Below are positions 34,070-43,263 of a stretch of 45,414 bases of DNA, in pieces; the stretch's first letter is position 1, and every line of letters starts with the position of its first letter. The position numbers and the translations under genes were made by a program. The notes under the pieces were generated by a model. It had not been told where the DNA came from, ran no database searches, and worked only from the letters and a program-made list of their open reading frames with translations. The stretch is from positions 1 to 45,414 of the forward strand of contig VMSZ01000062.1 of NCBI GenBank assembly GCA_013791885.1. The letters run 5' to 3'. This stretch comes from Sulfurimonas sp. Lineage in GTDB: Bacteria; Campylobacterota; Campylobacteria; Campylobacterales; Sulfurimonadaceae.

Positions 34070-34945
34070 ATGACTATTTTAGTAACAGGTGCTACAGGAT
34101 TTTTAGGAAGTTATCTTTTAAAATCATTTATAAAAAGTGGTTACGAAGTAATTGCATTAAAAAGAACTACATCTGATATTTATAGGATAAATGATTATTT
34201 AAATCAGGTAACTTTATATGACATTGACAAAACTGAACTATCAGATATTTTTCAAAATCATACAATAGATTTAGTTGTAAATACAGTTACAAACTATGGG
34301 AGAAAAGATTCTAAAATATCTTCAATAGTTGATGCCAATCTGATCTTTGGACTTAAACTTTTAGAAGAATCAGTAAATAATAATGTAAAAGCATTTATAA
34401 ACACAGATACCTTTCTCACTAGAAATATGAATGCCTATGCCCTTTCAAAAGCTCAACTTGTTGACTGGATGCATTTTTTATCTACTCAAAACACGAAGAT
34501 GATAAATGTCAAAATAGAACACATGTATGGACTAAAAGATGATGAAAACAAATTTATCTATTGGCTCATAAATCAACTCAAACAAAATGTTGAAAAAGTA
34601 GATTTAACTTCGGGTATCCAAAAAAGAGATTTTATCTACATCGATGATATTGTGAATGCTTATGAAACCATCATTCACAATATCAACACTCTTTCAAACT
34701 TTGAAGAGTTTGAATTAGGCACAGGTGAATCTGTAGAAGTGAAGACTTTTATAGAAAAAATATATCGAGAACTTTCAAACACGCAAGAGTTAAATACAAA
34801 GTTAAACTTTGGAGCCATTGCTTATAGAGCAAATGAAAATATGAATATGCAAGCAAATATAACAAAACTTAGAACTTTAGGCTGGAAACCAATGGTTTCT
34901 TTAGAAAATGGAATTCAATTAATAATAAAGGAAACTGCAAAATGA
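34070..34945 (+). CDS. NAD(P)-dependent SDR, probable CDP-4-keto-3,6-dideoxyhexose reductase
   Basis: A 291-residue extended SDR: T-G-A-T-G-F-L-G at the N-terminus and Y-A-L-S-K as the catalytic pair. It lies between rfbG and rfbH, the position occupied by abe or prt type 4-ketoreductases in enterobacterial dideoxyhexose clusters, so a role in making CDP-abequose or CDP-paratose is the best inference. Sequence alone does not tell which epimer. The gene starts directly after the rfbG stop and overlaps rfbH by 4 bp (ATGA), so it is part of a coupled unit. Confidence 0.75.
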   Translation: MTILVTGATGFLGSYLLKSFIKSGYEVIALKRTTSDIYRINDYLNQVTLYDIDKTELSDIFQNHTIDLVVNTVTNYGRKDSKISSIVDANLIFGLKLLEESVNNNVKAFINTDTFLTRNMNAYALSKAQLVDWMHFLSTQNTKMINVKIEHMYGLKDDENKFIYWLINQLKQNVEKVDLTSGIQKRDFIYIDDIVNAYETIIHNINTLSNFEEFELGTGESVEVKTFIEKIYRELSNTQELNTKLNFGAIAYRANENMNMQANITKLRTLGWKPMVSLENGIQLIIKETAK

Positions 34946-36270
34946 CACAAGCACAGCTACTAAAACAAGAGATATTAGATAAAACAAAAGAGTATTATGA
35001 ATTAGTCCACAAACCACAACAAACAAAAGAATTCGTAGCAGGTAAAAGTAGAGTAAACTATGCAGGAAGAGTTTTCGATGAAACAGAGATGCAATATCTT
35101 GTAGACAGCTCTTTAGACTTTTGGCTTACTTATGGTGACTATTCTAAAAAGTTTGAAAAACAGTTAGCAGATTTTTTAAATGTTCGATGGGCATTTTTAG
35201 TAAACTCTGGAAGTTCTGCTAACCTTCTTGCGTTTTATGCTTTAACTTCGCCGCTTCTTAAAGAGAGACAAATTAAACGTGGCGATGAAGTCATCACAGT
35301 AGCTGCCGGATTTCCTACAACTGTTGCTCCAATAGTGCAATATGGCGCCGTGCCTGTGTTTGTGGATATGGAACTCACGTATGCCAATATAGATGTAACG
35401 AAGCTTGAGCTTGCCCTTAGCCCTAAAACAAAGGCCATCATGATTGCTCATACTTTAGGAAATCCATTTAACCTTAGAGCCGTAAAAGAGTTTTGCGACA
35501 AACACAATCTTTGGCTTATAGAAGATAACTGCGATGCTTTAGGTTCTACTTATGAGGGCAAACCTACAGGAACTTGGGGTGACATTGGAACATCTAGCTT
35601 TTACCCTCCACACCACATGACGATGGGTGAAGGTGGCGCTACTTATACTGACAATCCACTTCTTAAAAAAATCATGCTCAGTATGAGAGACTGGGGAAGA
35701 GACTGTTGGTGCGAAAGTGGAATAGATAATACTTGTGGATGCAGATTTTCACAAAGTTTTGGAACTTTGCCAAAAGGCTATGACCACAAATATGTTTACT
35801 CTCACTTTGGATTTAACCTCAAAGTAAGTGATATGCAAGCAGCAGTTGGTGTAGCTCAACTTGAAAAGTTTCCTGGCTTTGTAGTCAAAAGAAAAGAAAA
35901 TCAAAAGAAACTCTATGATGGACTTAAAGACATAGAAGAGTTACAACTTGTACAAACGCAACCAAACGCAGACCCCAGCTGGTTTGGGTTTATGATGACA
36001 CTCACTGAAAAAGCAAAATTTAGTAGAAACGAGATAGTTGAATATTTAGAAAACAACAACATCCAAACAAGAAATCTCTTTGCCGGAAATATGACACGAC
36101 ACCCGATGTTTGATAGCATGGTATTAGATACTGATTATAGAATAGTGGGAGAGTTAACGGTCACAGATACTATTATGACAAATAGTTTTTGGATAGGATT
36201 GTATCCTGGTATGGGTGATGAGGCTATCAATTATATGATTAGTAAAATTAGAGAGTTTATTTGCAAATAA
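34942..36270 (+). CDS. rfbH: CDP-4-keto-6-deoxyglucose-3-dehydrase (E1)
   Basis: A 442-residue PMP-dependent enzyme with an iron-sulfur centre that removes the C3 hydroxyl. It has the aminotransferase fold, but the Schiff-base Lys is replaced by His (S-F-Y-P-P-H-H-M-T-M-G-E-G-G, H224/H225), the mark of RfbH/E1. The [2Fe-2S] Cys set is present as C255, C257, C265 and C267. D195 contacts the cofactor nitrogen. The reaction needs a ferredoxin-type reductase (E3, RfbI/AscD); none is in the window. It forms one unit with rfbF, rfbG and the reductase. Confidence 0.94.
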   Translation: MTQAQLLKQEILDKTKEYYELVHKPQQTKEFVAGKSRVNYAGRVFDETEMQYLVDSSLDFWLTYGDYSKKFEKQLADFLNVRWAFLVNSGSSANLLAFYALTSPLLKERQIKRGDEVITVAAGFPTTVAPIVQYGAVPVFVDMELTYANIDVTKLELALSPKTKAIMIAHTLGNPFNLRAVKEFCDKHNLWLIEDNCDALGSTYEGKPTGTWGDIGTSSFYPPHHMTMGEGGATYTDNPLLKKIMLSMRDWGRDCWCESGIDNTCGCRFSQSFGTLPKGYDHKYVYSHFGFNLKVSDMQAAVGVAQLEKFPGFVVKRKENQKKLYDGLKDIEELQLVQTQPNADPSWFGFMMTLTEKAKFSRNEIVEYLENNNIQTRNLFAGNMTRHPMFDSMVLDTDYRIVGELTVTDTIMTNSFWIGLYPGMGDEAINYMISKIREFICK

Positions 36271-36285
36271 TACAAAGAGGTATTT

Positions 36286-36987
36286 ATGAGATTATTTAAC
36301 GGTTACATAAAACAGATTAAAAAGAAAATTTACACATTTCTAGGCTTTAATCTTCTTAAACAAGAAGCAATGTTAAGGCTTGCGCTTAAAGAAGAAGGTC
36401 TTGACTACAAAGATTTCGATATTGAGATTGACCACATAAATGGAATAAACTACATAAACGGAATCGAGCTGCCAATCATATATCCAAAATCTTTTTTTAA
36501 CAAAGCAAAAAAAATGCATACAGTAAAAAAGATTTTAACCTATTATTTTAATGGGAACATGTCTGATGGTGGCGGAAGAAAAGAGATGCTACTAAAATTC
36601 TCTACTCCAAATTCTAAGTTAATTGAGTCAGATTATGGCAGATCAAAATTTACAAAAAACAAATTCAACAATGTTTATTATTCAGAATTAGCAACCGCAA
36701 AATTTGGTCTATGCCCTCACCAAAAAGATTTTAAGGGCAATCAGGAAACCATGTGGACATATAGGTTTATAGAGTGCTGTATGGTTCTCACAATACCTGT
36801 AGTATTTAAAGAAACTCCTCTTGGCAGCAAATTTACCAACGGATTCTATTACATTGACGATGATGAAGCATTGGAAAACAAGAACTTATACGATACTGAA
36901 AAAGCACTGAAAAACTTTGAGTTATCTCTAGAAAAGTTTACTCTTTCACACAATCTCATACAAAAATTGAAGCAAGATTTGAAGTAG
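36286..36987 (+). CDS. Hypothetical protein, exostosin-like (GT47-type) segment
   Basis: A 233-residue protein I cannot name firmly. Its C-terminal half reads Y-Y-S-E-L-A-T-A-K-F-G-L-C-P-H-Q-K-D, then R-F-I-E-C-C-M-V-L-T-I-P-V-V-F, which resembles the conserved core of exostosin-type GT47 transferases (skF-x-L-x-P ... R-x-x-E-a ... G-x-I-P-V). It is shorter than most. A charged N-terminus with a K-K-K-I-Y-T-F-L-G-F segment may touch the membrane. It lies 15 bp after rfbH on the same strand and ends convergently with a glycosyltransferase gene, 5 bp apart. Confidence 0.55.
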   Translation: MRLFNGYIKQIKKKIYTFLGFNLLKQEAMLRLALKEEGLDYKDFDIEIDHINGINYINGIELPIIYPKSFFNKAKKMHTVKKILTYYFNGNMSDGGGRKEMLLKFSTPNSKLIESDYGRSKFTKNKFNNVYYSELATAKFGLCPHQKDFKGNQETMWTYRFIECCMVLTIPVVFKETPLGSKFTNGFYYIDDDEALENKNLYDTEKALKNFELSLEKFTLSHNLIQKLKQDLK

Positions 36988-36992
36988 TTACA

Positions 36993-38132
36993 TTATACTT
37001 TTTCAATACTCTCTTCAAGCTTTTGTACGATTTTTTTCCAGTTATATCTTTCATTCGCGTATCTTGCGATTTCATCTGATTTTTTTCCGTACTCAAAATC
37101 ATTTGTAATACAAGTATTTACAGTATCTATTAGTTCTGACTGATTATCCACTACTGCTCCATATTTTTGATTATTGGTTATCTCTTTGGCACTCGAAACA
37201 TTTGTTGTAACTATATAATTCCCATAACACATAGCCTCAATAAGCACAAATCCAAAACTCTCTTCAATAGAAGTCAAACAAAATATTTTACTTTTTGCAT
37301 AGTAAGACAGAAGTTCTTTTCTATCATAAATTGCTCCGGTGAAAATAACTTTACTTTTTAAACTTGGATTTTTACTATAAAATTTATCTATTTCCGATTG
37401 AAAAGAGTCCTCAATTGGGCCAATAAACAGTACCTTCCAATCTTCTAAGATCAATGACGGGATGGCGTTTAAGAGCATAGCGTTATTTTTTTCTCTTGCT
37501 CCTATGCGGCCAACGGTGATAATCAGATTTTCTTTGTCTTTATATTCCACAAACGGAGCTTGTTCGTAAAATCTGTCAATATCCAATCCATTTGTAAGAA
37601 ACAAAAACTTCTCTTTGTATTGTGGATATTTTTCTATCAAAAACTCATAACCATTTGTTGATTCTATTGATAAAGTATCAATATACTTAATCGCAATATC
37701 AAAAAGTTTTGATCTAAATTTGTGGCGTAACTTCTCATTGGCAAAAAGTCCATTATTCTTAATTAAGCCACGATAACCTTTGTCAGACTTCAAATATAAA
37801 TGCCCTTTTGGATTTATTAATTTATATATTATTGAGTAGATATAGCTAGGTTCTCTATGATGGAACAGATGAAGCACATCGATTTTTTTTGCGTTTTTTA
37901 GTAAATACCAAATAACAGCCAATGACACACGACCAAATTTAATTTTTGGTATAAATTTTAACTTTAAACCTTTTACTTCACTATCCAAATATTTATAATC
38001 AGTTTCATTTTTTAAAGTGACTATAGTAGAGTCATAAGCAAAAGTTTTATGCATGAAATAGGGTATCTGACCAACATCTTTTATTAAATGAATATTTTCA
38101 CATTTTTCAAATATAGTTACAAAAGTCTTCAT
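36993..38132 (-). CDS. Glycosyltransferase family 4 (GT-B)
   Basis: A 379-residue transferase. The C-terminal donor domain has V-G-R-I-G-A-R-E-K-N, V-I-F-T-G-A-I-Y-D-R-K-E, and the E-x7-E motif in C-L-T-S-I-E-E-S-F-G-F-V-L-I-E-A-M-C-Y-G. The N-terminal acceptor domain has H-L-F-H-H-R-E-P-S. The donor sugar is unknown. It is the last of three glycosyltransferase genes that run leftward within an otherwise rightward locus; its start is directly adjacent to the next gene's end. Confidence 0.88.
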   Translation of the reverse strand: MKTFVTIFEKCENIHLIKDVGQIPYFMHKTFAYDSTIVTLKNETDYKYLDSEVKGLKLKFIPKIKFGRVSLAVIWYLLKNAKKIDVLHLFHHREPSYIYSIIYKLINPKGHLYLKSDKGYRGLIKNNGLFANEKLRHKFRSKLFDIAIKYIDTLSIESTNGYEFLIEKYPQYKEKFLFLTNGLDIDRFYEQAPFVEYKDKENLIITVGRIGAREKNNAMLLNAIPSLILEDWKVLFIGPIEDSFQSEIDKFYSKNPSLKSKVIFTGAIYDRKELLSYYAKSKIFCLTSIEESFGFVLIEAMCYGNYIVTTNVSSAKEITNNQKYGAVVDNQSELIDTVNTCITNDFEYGKKSDEIARYANERYNWKKIVQKLEESIEKV

Positions 38133-39239
38133 TTAATTTATTCTCGTATTTAATATTTCAGCGAGCTTTTCAAACTGCACGACATTAGAAAACTTCTCTT
38201 GACACTTTTGCTGACCTGCGTTTGCAACACTCTCAAGCAGCTGCGGATTTTTTACAAGTTTTTCAATAGCTGCTGCCAAACTCTCTGCATTTTGGCTCTC
38301 AAACAAAAAGCCCGTTTTTTCGTCGTCGATTATTTCAACTACTCCGCCGCTGTTTGCCCCTATGACGGCAGTTCCGACCTGCATTGCTTCTATGAGCACC
38401 AAACCAAACGTTTCACGTTTTGAAGCAAGCACTATCGCGTCACATGCCTGGTAAAAATGGTGCGGATTTTTCATAAAACCTAAAAAGTGTACCTGATTTT
38501 CTACGCCTAACTCATGACTAAGTTTTTTCAGCTCTTGCGTATATCCTTTGCGCATTTCATGTCCCACAAAATATACATGAACATTCATATCTTGCAGATG
38601 AGCTAGAGCGCGAATAAGAAGATGCTGCCCTTTTGCTTCGTTGATGCGTCCGACCATGCCTAGATTAAACGCAGAAGAACTGAGGCCAAGTTCGTCTTTT
38701 AGCACTTGAACCTCAGCATCATTCAAAAGTTCCGGTTTATCTGAACCCATATACAGAACCTCAACTTTTGGGCGAATCTCTGCAGGGATAAATTGCTCCA
38801 GCTGCTCTTTTACCTGATATGTTACAGGAAGCAACAAATCCATATTTTTATATAAAAATCTATGATAAAAATCATCTTTGAAACGTGTCATTGTCATATT
38901 GCGTGTTTGCGCAATTTTTGGTTTTTTCTTTGAAAGTAGCTTTGCCAAAACAACAAAAGGAATATCCTTCGTCCAGTGCATGTGAATGATATCCACATCA
39001 TGTTCATCAATGACATTTGCCAATTTTTTCGCTGCACCGAACATAAAAAGATTACTCGTTTTTTTGATTTTTATATATGTGTTGTCTTCATCGTAATATT
39101 GTTCAAGTTTAGAGTTTTCATTAATGATGCTGATGACGTTAAAATCATCTCGAAGCGCTTTTGCCGCCCGAACCATATACAATTCCAAACCGCCCAAATC
39201 CGGGGACATACATAATTCTAAAAGTGTTTTTTTAGTCAT
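38133..39239 (-). CDS. Glycosyltransferase family 4 (GT-B), LPS core type
   Basis: A 368-residue GT4 enzyme. The N-terminus has S-P-D-L-G-G-L-E-L-Y-M-V-R-A-A-K, the glycine-rich acceptor loop. The C-terminus has G-M-V-G-R-I-N-E-A-K-G-Q-H, F-L-G-F-M-K-N-P and the E-T-F-G-L-V-L-I-E-A-M donor motif. Such proteins extend the inner core or O-chain. It overlaps the upstream GT2 gene by 8 bp, so the two are co-translated. Confidence 0.9.
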   Translation of the reverse strand: MTKKTLLELCMSPDLGGLELYMVRAAKALRDDFNVISIINENSKLEQYYDEDNTYIKIKKTSNLFMFGAAKKLANVIDEHDVDIIHMHWTKDIPFVVLAKLLSKKKPKIAQTRNMTMTRFKDDFYHRFLYKNMDLLLPVTYQVKEQLEQFIPAEIRPKVEVLYMGSDKPELLNDAEVQVLKDELGLSSSAFNLGMVGRINEAKGQHLLIRALAHLQDMNVHVYFVGHEMRKGYTQELKKLSHELGVENQVHFLGFMKNPHHFYQACDAIVLASKRETFGLVLIEAMQVGTAVIGANSGGVVEIIDDEKTGFLFESQNAESLAAAIEKLVKNPQLLESVANAGQQKCQEKFSNVVQFEKLAEILNTRIN

Positions 39240-39978
39240 TTTCTTGCATCTCCAACATCAAAGCATATTTCATATACGAGCTAAACGCAGAGATAACCGC
39301 GACATTCCAGCCGTTAACCCCGTGAAACGCACCGCCTTTTAAAATAAGTGCTTTAAATAAAGCCCCGACTCCGTGTAAAAACGGATCAAACGCAGAAGCG
39401 CGTTTTCCCTCTTCGTGAGCTATTTTTGCACCACGTGTTATAAATTTATGAGAAGTTTTTACCATCTGTGCATAATCTTCGTACGAATAGTGCAGCATGT
39501 CGGCATCGAGGTCTTTTACCTTCTGCGTTTGTACTCTTGCATGCCCGCCGGCAGTTGAAAACCCACACTTGCTTTTGTTGTAAAGCCTCGTCACCCTGTC
39601 TGGATACCAAAGTTTTATAAAGGCTTTGCCGACATAAGTTTTTCTTGCAAAAGAAAAAGCTTCGTAGGACGTTGCGTTTAAGTCAAGATTTTTAATCGCT
39701 TCTATTGCGTTTGCATCAAGTCTTTCATCTGCGTCAATGCTTAAAATCCACTCATTTTTTGCAAACGGCGCGCCAAACGCTTTTTGAGGTCCGTCACCAA
39801 GGTAAGCCTGCTTGATGACTTTTGCACCCAAAGATTCAGCAATCTCACAAGTTCTGTCACTGCTAAGAGAGTCTATCACAAGAACTTCATCACAAACTTC
39901 CTGCACTGATTTTATAACTGCTTCAATGTTCTTTTCTTCATTAAGTGTTATAATATTGGCTGTTATATTTTTTTTCAT
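39232..39978 (-). CDS. Glycosyltransferase family 2, WaaE/LgtF type
   Basis: A 248-residue GT2 of the WaaE/KdtX/LgtF group: opening A-N-I-I-T-L-N-E-E-K-N-I, V-I-D-S-L-S-S-D-R-T, metal site D-A-D-E-R (S-I-D-A-D-E-R-L), W-Y-P-D-R-V-T-R-L-Y and a C-terminal hydrophobic amphipathic part. Characterised members add glucose to heptose in the LPS inner core. It starts the leftward three-gene unit and is divergent from the kinase-like gene (66 bp apart). Confidence 0.88.
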   Translation of the reverse strand: MKKNITANIITLNEEKNIEAVIKSVQEVCDEVLVIDSLSSDRTCEIAESLGAKVIKQAYLGDGPQKAFGAPFAKNEWILSIDADERLDANAIEAIKNLDLNATSYEAFSFARKTYVGKAFIKLWYPDRVTRLYNKSKCGFSTAGGHARVQTQKVKDLDADMLHYSYEDYAQMVKTSHKFITRGAKIAHEEGKRASAFDPFLHGVGALFKALILKGGAFHGVNGWNVAVISAFSSYMKYALMLEMQEND

Positions 39979-40044
39979 ATAAATCCTAAAATAATTAGCA
40001 AAATTCTATCCAAATAACAGTTACACACAAATAAAGGCTTTTCT

Positions 40045-40791
40045 TTGTCATACAAATTTACACTCAATCCAAAGTACAAAAACTTTGAAAAAAATTTACT
40101 CAATATAAAAGAGATATTTCATAACTCTAAAGAAAGTATTCATAAAGCTAGGAATGAGTTAAAGATAGTTGAATTAAACGGCATAAAATGTGTGGTCAAA
40201 TCTTTTAAAGTGCCTCATTTTATCAACAAATTAGCCTATACATTTTTTCGTGAAGGAAAAGCAAAAAAATCCTATCAGAATGCAGTCAAACTTATGGAAC
40301 TAGGAGTAAACACACCTGAACCCATCGGCATTATAGAATTTTTTGAAGGGGGACTTTTATCTGAGAGTTATTTCATCTCTGTTTATGAGCCTTATGAATT
40401 TACCATACGCGAAGTTTTTCACCATAAAGTAAATACTTATGAAGAAATACTCAAAGAGTTTACTGCGTTTACTTATGATATTCATCAAAAAGGTGTTTGG
40501 CATACCGATTATTCACTCGGAAACATATTAGTCACCATTCAAAACGATAAATTTAAATTTTCACTCGTAGACATAAACAGAATGCAATTCAAAACAATCC
40601 CGGGATATGAAGGACTTACAAATTTCAATAAGTTCTGGGCAAAAGATGATAATGACCTTGTTATTATTGCAAAAGAATATGCAAGACTGGCAAATTTAGA
40701 CGAGAAAAAAGCCATTAAAATTGTTATAAATGAAGCGAAATTTTTAGAAGCGAAGGTGAATCTTAAACGCAAGATAAAAGGGCAAAAATAA
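40045..40791 (+). CDS. WaaP/KdkA-like lipopolysaccharide sugar kinase
   Basis: A 248-residue protein with a minimal protein-kinase-like fold. ATP Lys K52 in V-V-K-S-F-K, catalytic loop H153-T-D155-Y-S-L-G-N160, and metal Asp D176 in L-V-D-I-N. WaaP and KdkA phosphorylate heptose or Kdo in the inner core using ATP. TTG start at 40045 with AAAGG 7 bp upstream. It is divergent from the WaaE-like gene, matching a core-modifying role, and lies 3 bp before the MBOAT gene. Confidence 0.82.
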   Translation: MSYKFTLNPKYKNFEKNLLNIKEIFHNSKESIHKARNELKIVELNGIKCVVKSFKVPHFINKLAYTFFREGKAKKSYQNAVKLMELGVNTPEPIGIIEFFEGGLLSESYFISVYEPYEFTIREVFHHKVNTYEEILKEFTAFTYDIHQKGVWHTDYSLGNILVTIQNDKFKFSLVDINRMQFKTIPGYEGLTNFNKFWAKDDNDLVIIAKEYARLANLDEKKAIKIVINEAKFLEAKVNLKRKIKGQK

Positions 40792-40794
40792 TTA

Positions 40795-42240
40795 ATGCTC
40801 TTTAACTCCTACGAATTTATATTTTTCTTCCTGCCTTTTACTTTCTTCATATATTTTTATCTTTTAAACCAAAGGCTTGTCACGGGTGCTAAAGGCTTTT
40901 TGGTTTTTGCATCTCTGTTTTTTTACTCTTGGTGGAATATAGTTTATCTTCCACTTATCCTTTCCTCAATGTTATTTAACTATGTAATCGGCAACAGCTT
41001 AAACGAGAACTTTACAAAAGTAAAAGTAAGTAAGAGAACGCTTCTTATTTTTGGAATAATTGCCAATATCTCTTTACTCGGATATTTTAAATACAGTGAT
41101 TTTTTTATAGAGAACTTTAATCTTGCGTTTGACGGCTCTGTTCCATTGCTTCATTTAGCACTGCCTTTAGCTATCAGTTTTTTTACCTTTCAACAAATAG
41201 CGTATTTGGTTGACAGCTACAGAGGCGAGACAAGCGAGTATGACTTTTTAAACTATGCACTCTTTGTAACATTCTTTCCTCAGCTCATTGCCGGCCCGAT
41301 TGTCCATCACGCTGAAATGATGCCTCAGTTTGCCAACAAATGGAATCTGGCAAAAAATTACAAAAATATTGCCACAGGACTTTTTATATTTTCCATAGGA
41401 CTCTTTAAAAAAGTTGTTATTGCGGATACTTTTGCCGTCTGGGCAACAAACGGGTTTGACAAGGCGGAGACTTTAAATTTGCTAGAAGCCTGGGCAACAA
41501 GCCTCAGCTATACCTTTCAGCTCTATTTTGATTTTAGCGGATATACGGATATGGCCATAGGTGCAGCACTTCTTTTTAACATCAAACTGCCTATTAACTT
41601 CAATTCTCCCTATAAAGCCACCTCTATTCAAGATTTTTGGAGAAGATGGCATATAACACTTTCAAGATTTTTAAAAGATTATATTTATATTCCTCTGGGA
41701 GGAAACAGACAAGGCACTTTTAGAACTTCTACAAATTTAATGGCAACTTTTATACTTGGCGGTATTTGGCATGGAGCCGGATGGACATTTGTTTTTTGGG
41801 GCTTTTTGCATGGTGTTGCTCTTGTTGTCAATCACATTTGGAAGTCTCTTGGATTTAAACTGCCAACCATCCTCGCTTGGTTTATCACATTTAATTTTGT
41901 CAATATTGCCTGGATTTTCTTTCGGGCTAAGGAGTGGGATGATGCTATCAAAGTCTTGCATGGAATGTTTTTTGGAAAAATTCTCATTGACTCTCATTGG
42001 CAAAACAAACTTGATTTTTTAAATATAAATTTTGGCCCGTGGCTGCAAAATATCAATGCAAAAAATGAAATTTTCATCTGGCTGCTTGCTGCATTTATAC
42101 TTATATACCTCAAAAATACTACTCAGCTTTCAAAACAATTTACTTTAAATCTAAATTATTTGCTTGTTACTCTGCTGCTATTTATTGTCGCATATGGAGG
42201 GTTAAATGAATTTTCTGAATTCTTATATTTCAATTTTTAA
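40795..42240 (+). CDS. MBOAT family O-acyltransferase (AlgI-like)
   Basis: A 481-residue polytopic inner-membrane protein with about eleven helices. MBOAT hallmarks: D-F-W-R-R-W-H-I-T-L-S-R-F-L-K-D-Y (H286), Y-I-P-L-G-G-N-R, and the catalytic His in L-G-G-I-W-H-G-A-G-W (H326). AlgI-type proteins carry acyl groups, usually acetyl, across the membrane for polysaccharide O-acetylation. The next gene, overlapping by 35 nt, supplies an SGNH-type partner, which is the normal two-component arrangement. Confidence 0.93.
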   Translation: MLFNSYEFIFFFLPFTFFIYFYLLNQRLVTGAKGFLVFASLFFYSWWNIVYLPLILSSMLFNYVIGNSLNENFTKVKVSKRTLLIFGIIANISLLGYFKYSDFFIENFNLAFDGSVPLLHLALPLAISFFTFQQIAYLVDSYRGETSEYDFLNYALFVTFFPQLIAGPIVHHAEMMPQFANKWNLAKNYKNIATGLFIFSIGLFKKVVIADTFAVWATNGFDKAETLNLLEAWATSLSYTFQLYFDFSGYTDMAIGAALLFNIKLPINFNSPYKATSIQDFWRRWHITLSRFLKDYIYIPLGGNRQGTFRTSTNLMATFILGGIWHGAGWTFVFWGFLHGVALVVNHIWKSLGFKLPTILAWFITFNFVNIAWIFFRAKEWDDAIKVLHGMFFGKILIDSHWQNKLDFLNINFGPWLQNINAKNEIFIWLLAAFILIYLKNTTQLSKQFTLNLNYLLVTLLLFIVAYGGLNEFSEFLYFNF

Positions 42241-43168
42241 AAAAGAGATACATTCAAAAAAATTTGTCATAATTTTTTTGATACTGCTCACCGGGATTTT
42301 TATTATTTCTTTTTTGTTAAATAGAAGTGATTTTTCTTTAAATGGTAACGATATCCTCAGACAATATCAACTATCCAAAATAGAAAGTGATGCCTTCGAA
42401 AATATATCAACAATTATTATAGGTGATTCATCCGGTGGAAACGCAATAGATGCAAACTATTTTACAGAACTTTCAAACTCACAGACTACAAATCTCTGCT
42501 TAACAGGAAGTTGGGGGATTATAGGCAGTTTAGGAATCTTGAAAAAATCACTAGAACATAATCATAAAATTAAAAATGTAATAATTATACAGACACTGGA
42601 TATTTGGGGAAGAAGTTATCCAAAGGAAGCGGTATTAGAACTTTTCAACTTAAAAGATGCATTGCAAGAGTTAAATCTAAAAACATTGGTAGAGTATTAT
42701 ATAAATCCAAAAGAAATTTTATGGCATTTGAAACACTTAAATAAAAAAATGTTTTCTTTAAAAGTTAGTTCTGAGATAGATTACAAAAATGACTATGTAA
42801 TTCAAAAAAAGAAAAAATATTCCAACAATACACAGCAATTAAGCGCTATATCTTTTGACAATATAAAACTTCATAACGACAAACTCAAAGAGTTAGAATT
42901 ACTTCAAAATTTTTGTAATACGCATAGCTTAAACTGCGTATTTACGCATGGCCCTATTCATGCTTCAATTGCAAATAACTCAGGACAATATCTTAGCTAT
43001 CTCAATCAAGAACTCAATAAACATTTCAAAATCAAACATAGCGACAAAGTTTTCAAATATCCTAATGGATATCTTGGTGACAGTCTTGATCATATTGATA
43101 TAAGGTATAAAAAAGAAGTTACATCTGATTATTTTGATGTATTGAAACAATATTTAATTCTACCTTAA
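42206..43168 (+). CDS. SGNH-hydrolase-like partner of the MBOAT protein
   Basis: A 320-residue protein with one N-terminal membrane helix (about 19-38) and a periplasmic domain. I-I-I-G-D-S-S-G-G-N (S75) resembles block I of SGNH hydrolases, and G-D-S-L-D-H-I-D near the end (D295, H296) supplies the Asp-His. This layout is that of AlgJ/AlgX/DltD-type acetyl transfer partners. It starts inside the MBOAT gene at an ATG with GGAGGG just upstream, so the two proteins are made in a coupled way. Overall similarity to a named family is weak, so the function rests on motif and context. Confidence 0.68.
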   Translation: MNFLNSYISIFKKEIHSKKFVIIFLILLTGIFIISFLLNRSDFSLNGNDILRQYQLSKIESDAFENISTIIIGDSSGGNAIDANYFTELSNSQTTNLCLTGSWGIIGSLGILKKSLEHNHKIKNVIIIQTLDIWGRSYPKEAVLELFNLKDALQELNLKTLVEYYINPKEILWHLKHLNKKMFSLKVSSEIDYKNDYVIQKKKKYSNNTQQLSAISFDNIKLHNDKLKELELLQNFCNTHSLNCVFTHGPIHASIANNSGQYLSYLNQELNKHFKIKHSDKVFKYPNGYLGDSLDHIDIRYKKEVTSDYFDVLKQYLILP

Positions 43169-43263
43169 TGCATAAAATACATTTTAAGTCTTAGTGTTGT
43201 ATTATTTGAGTCTTATTGTATTTCAATATCACTTCTTGGTCAAAATTAAAACAAAGGTAATCA

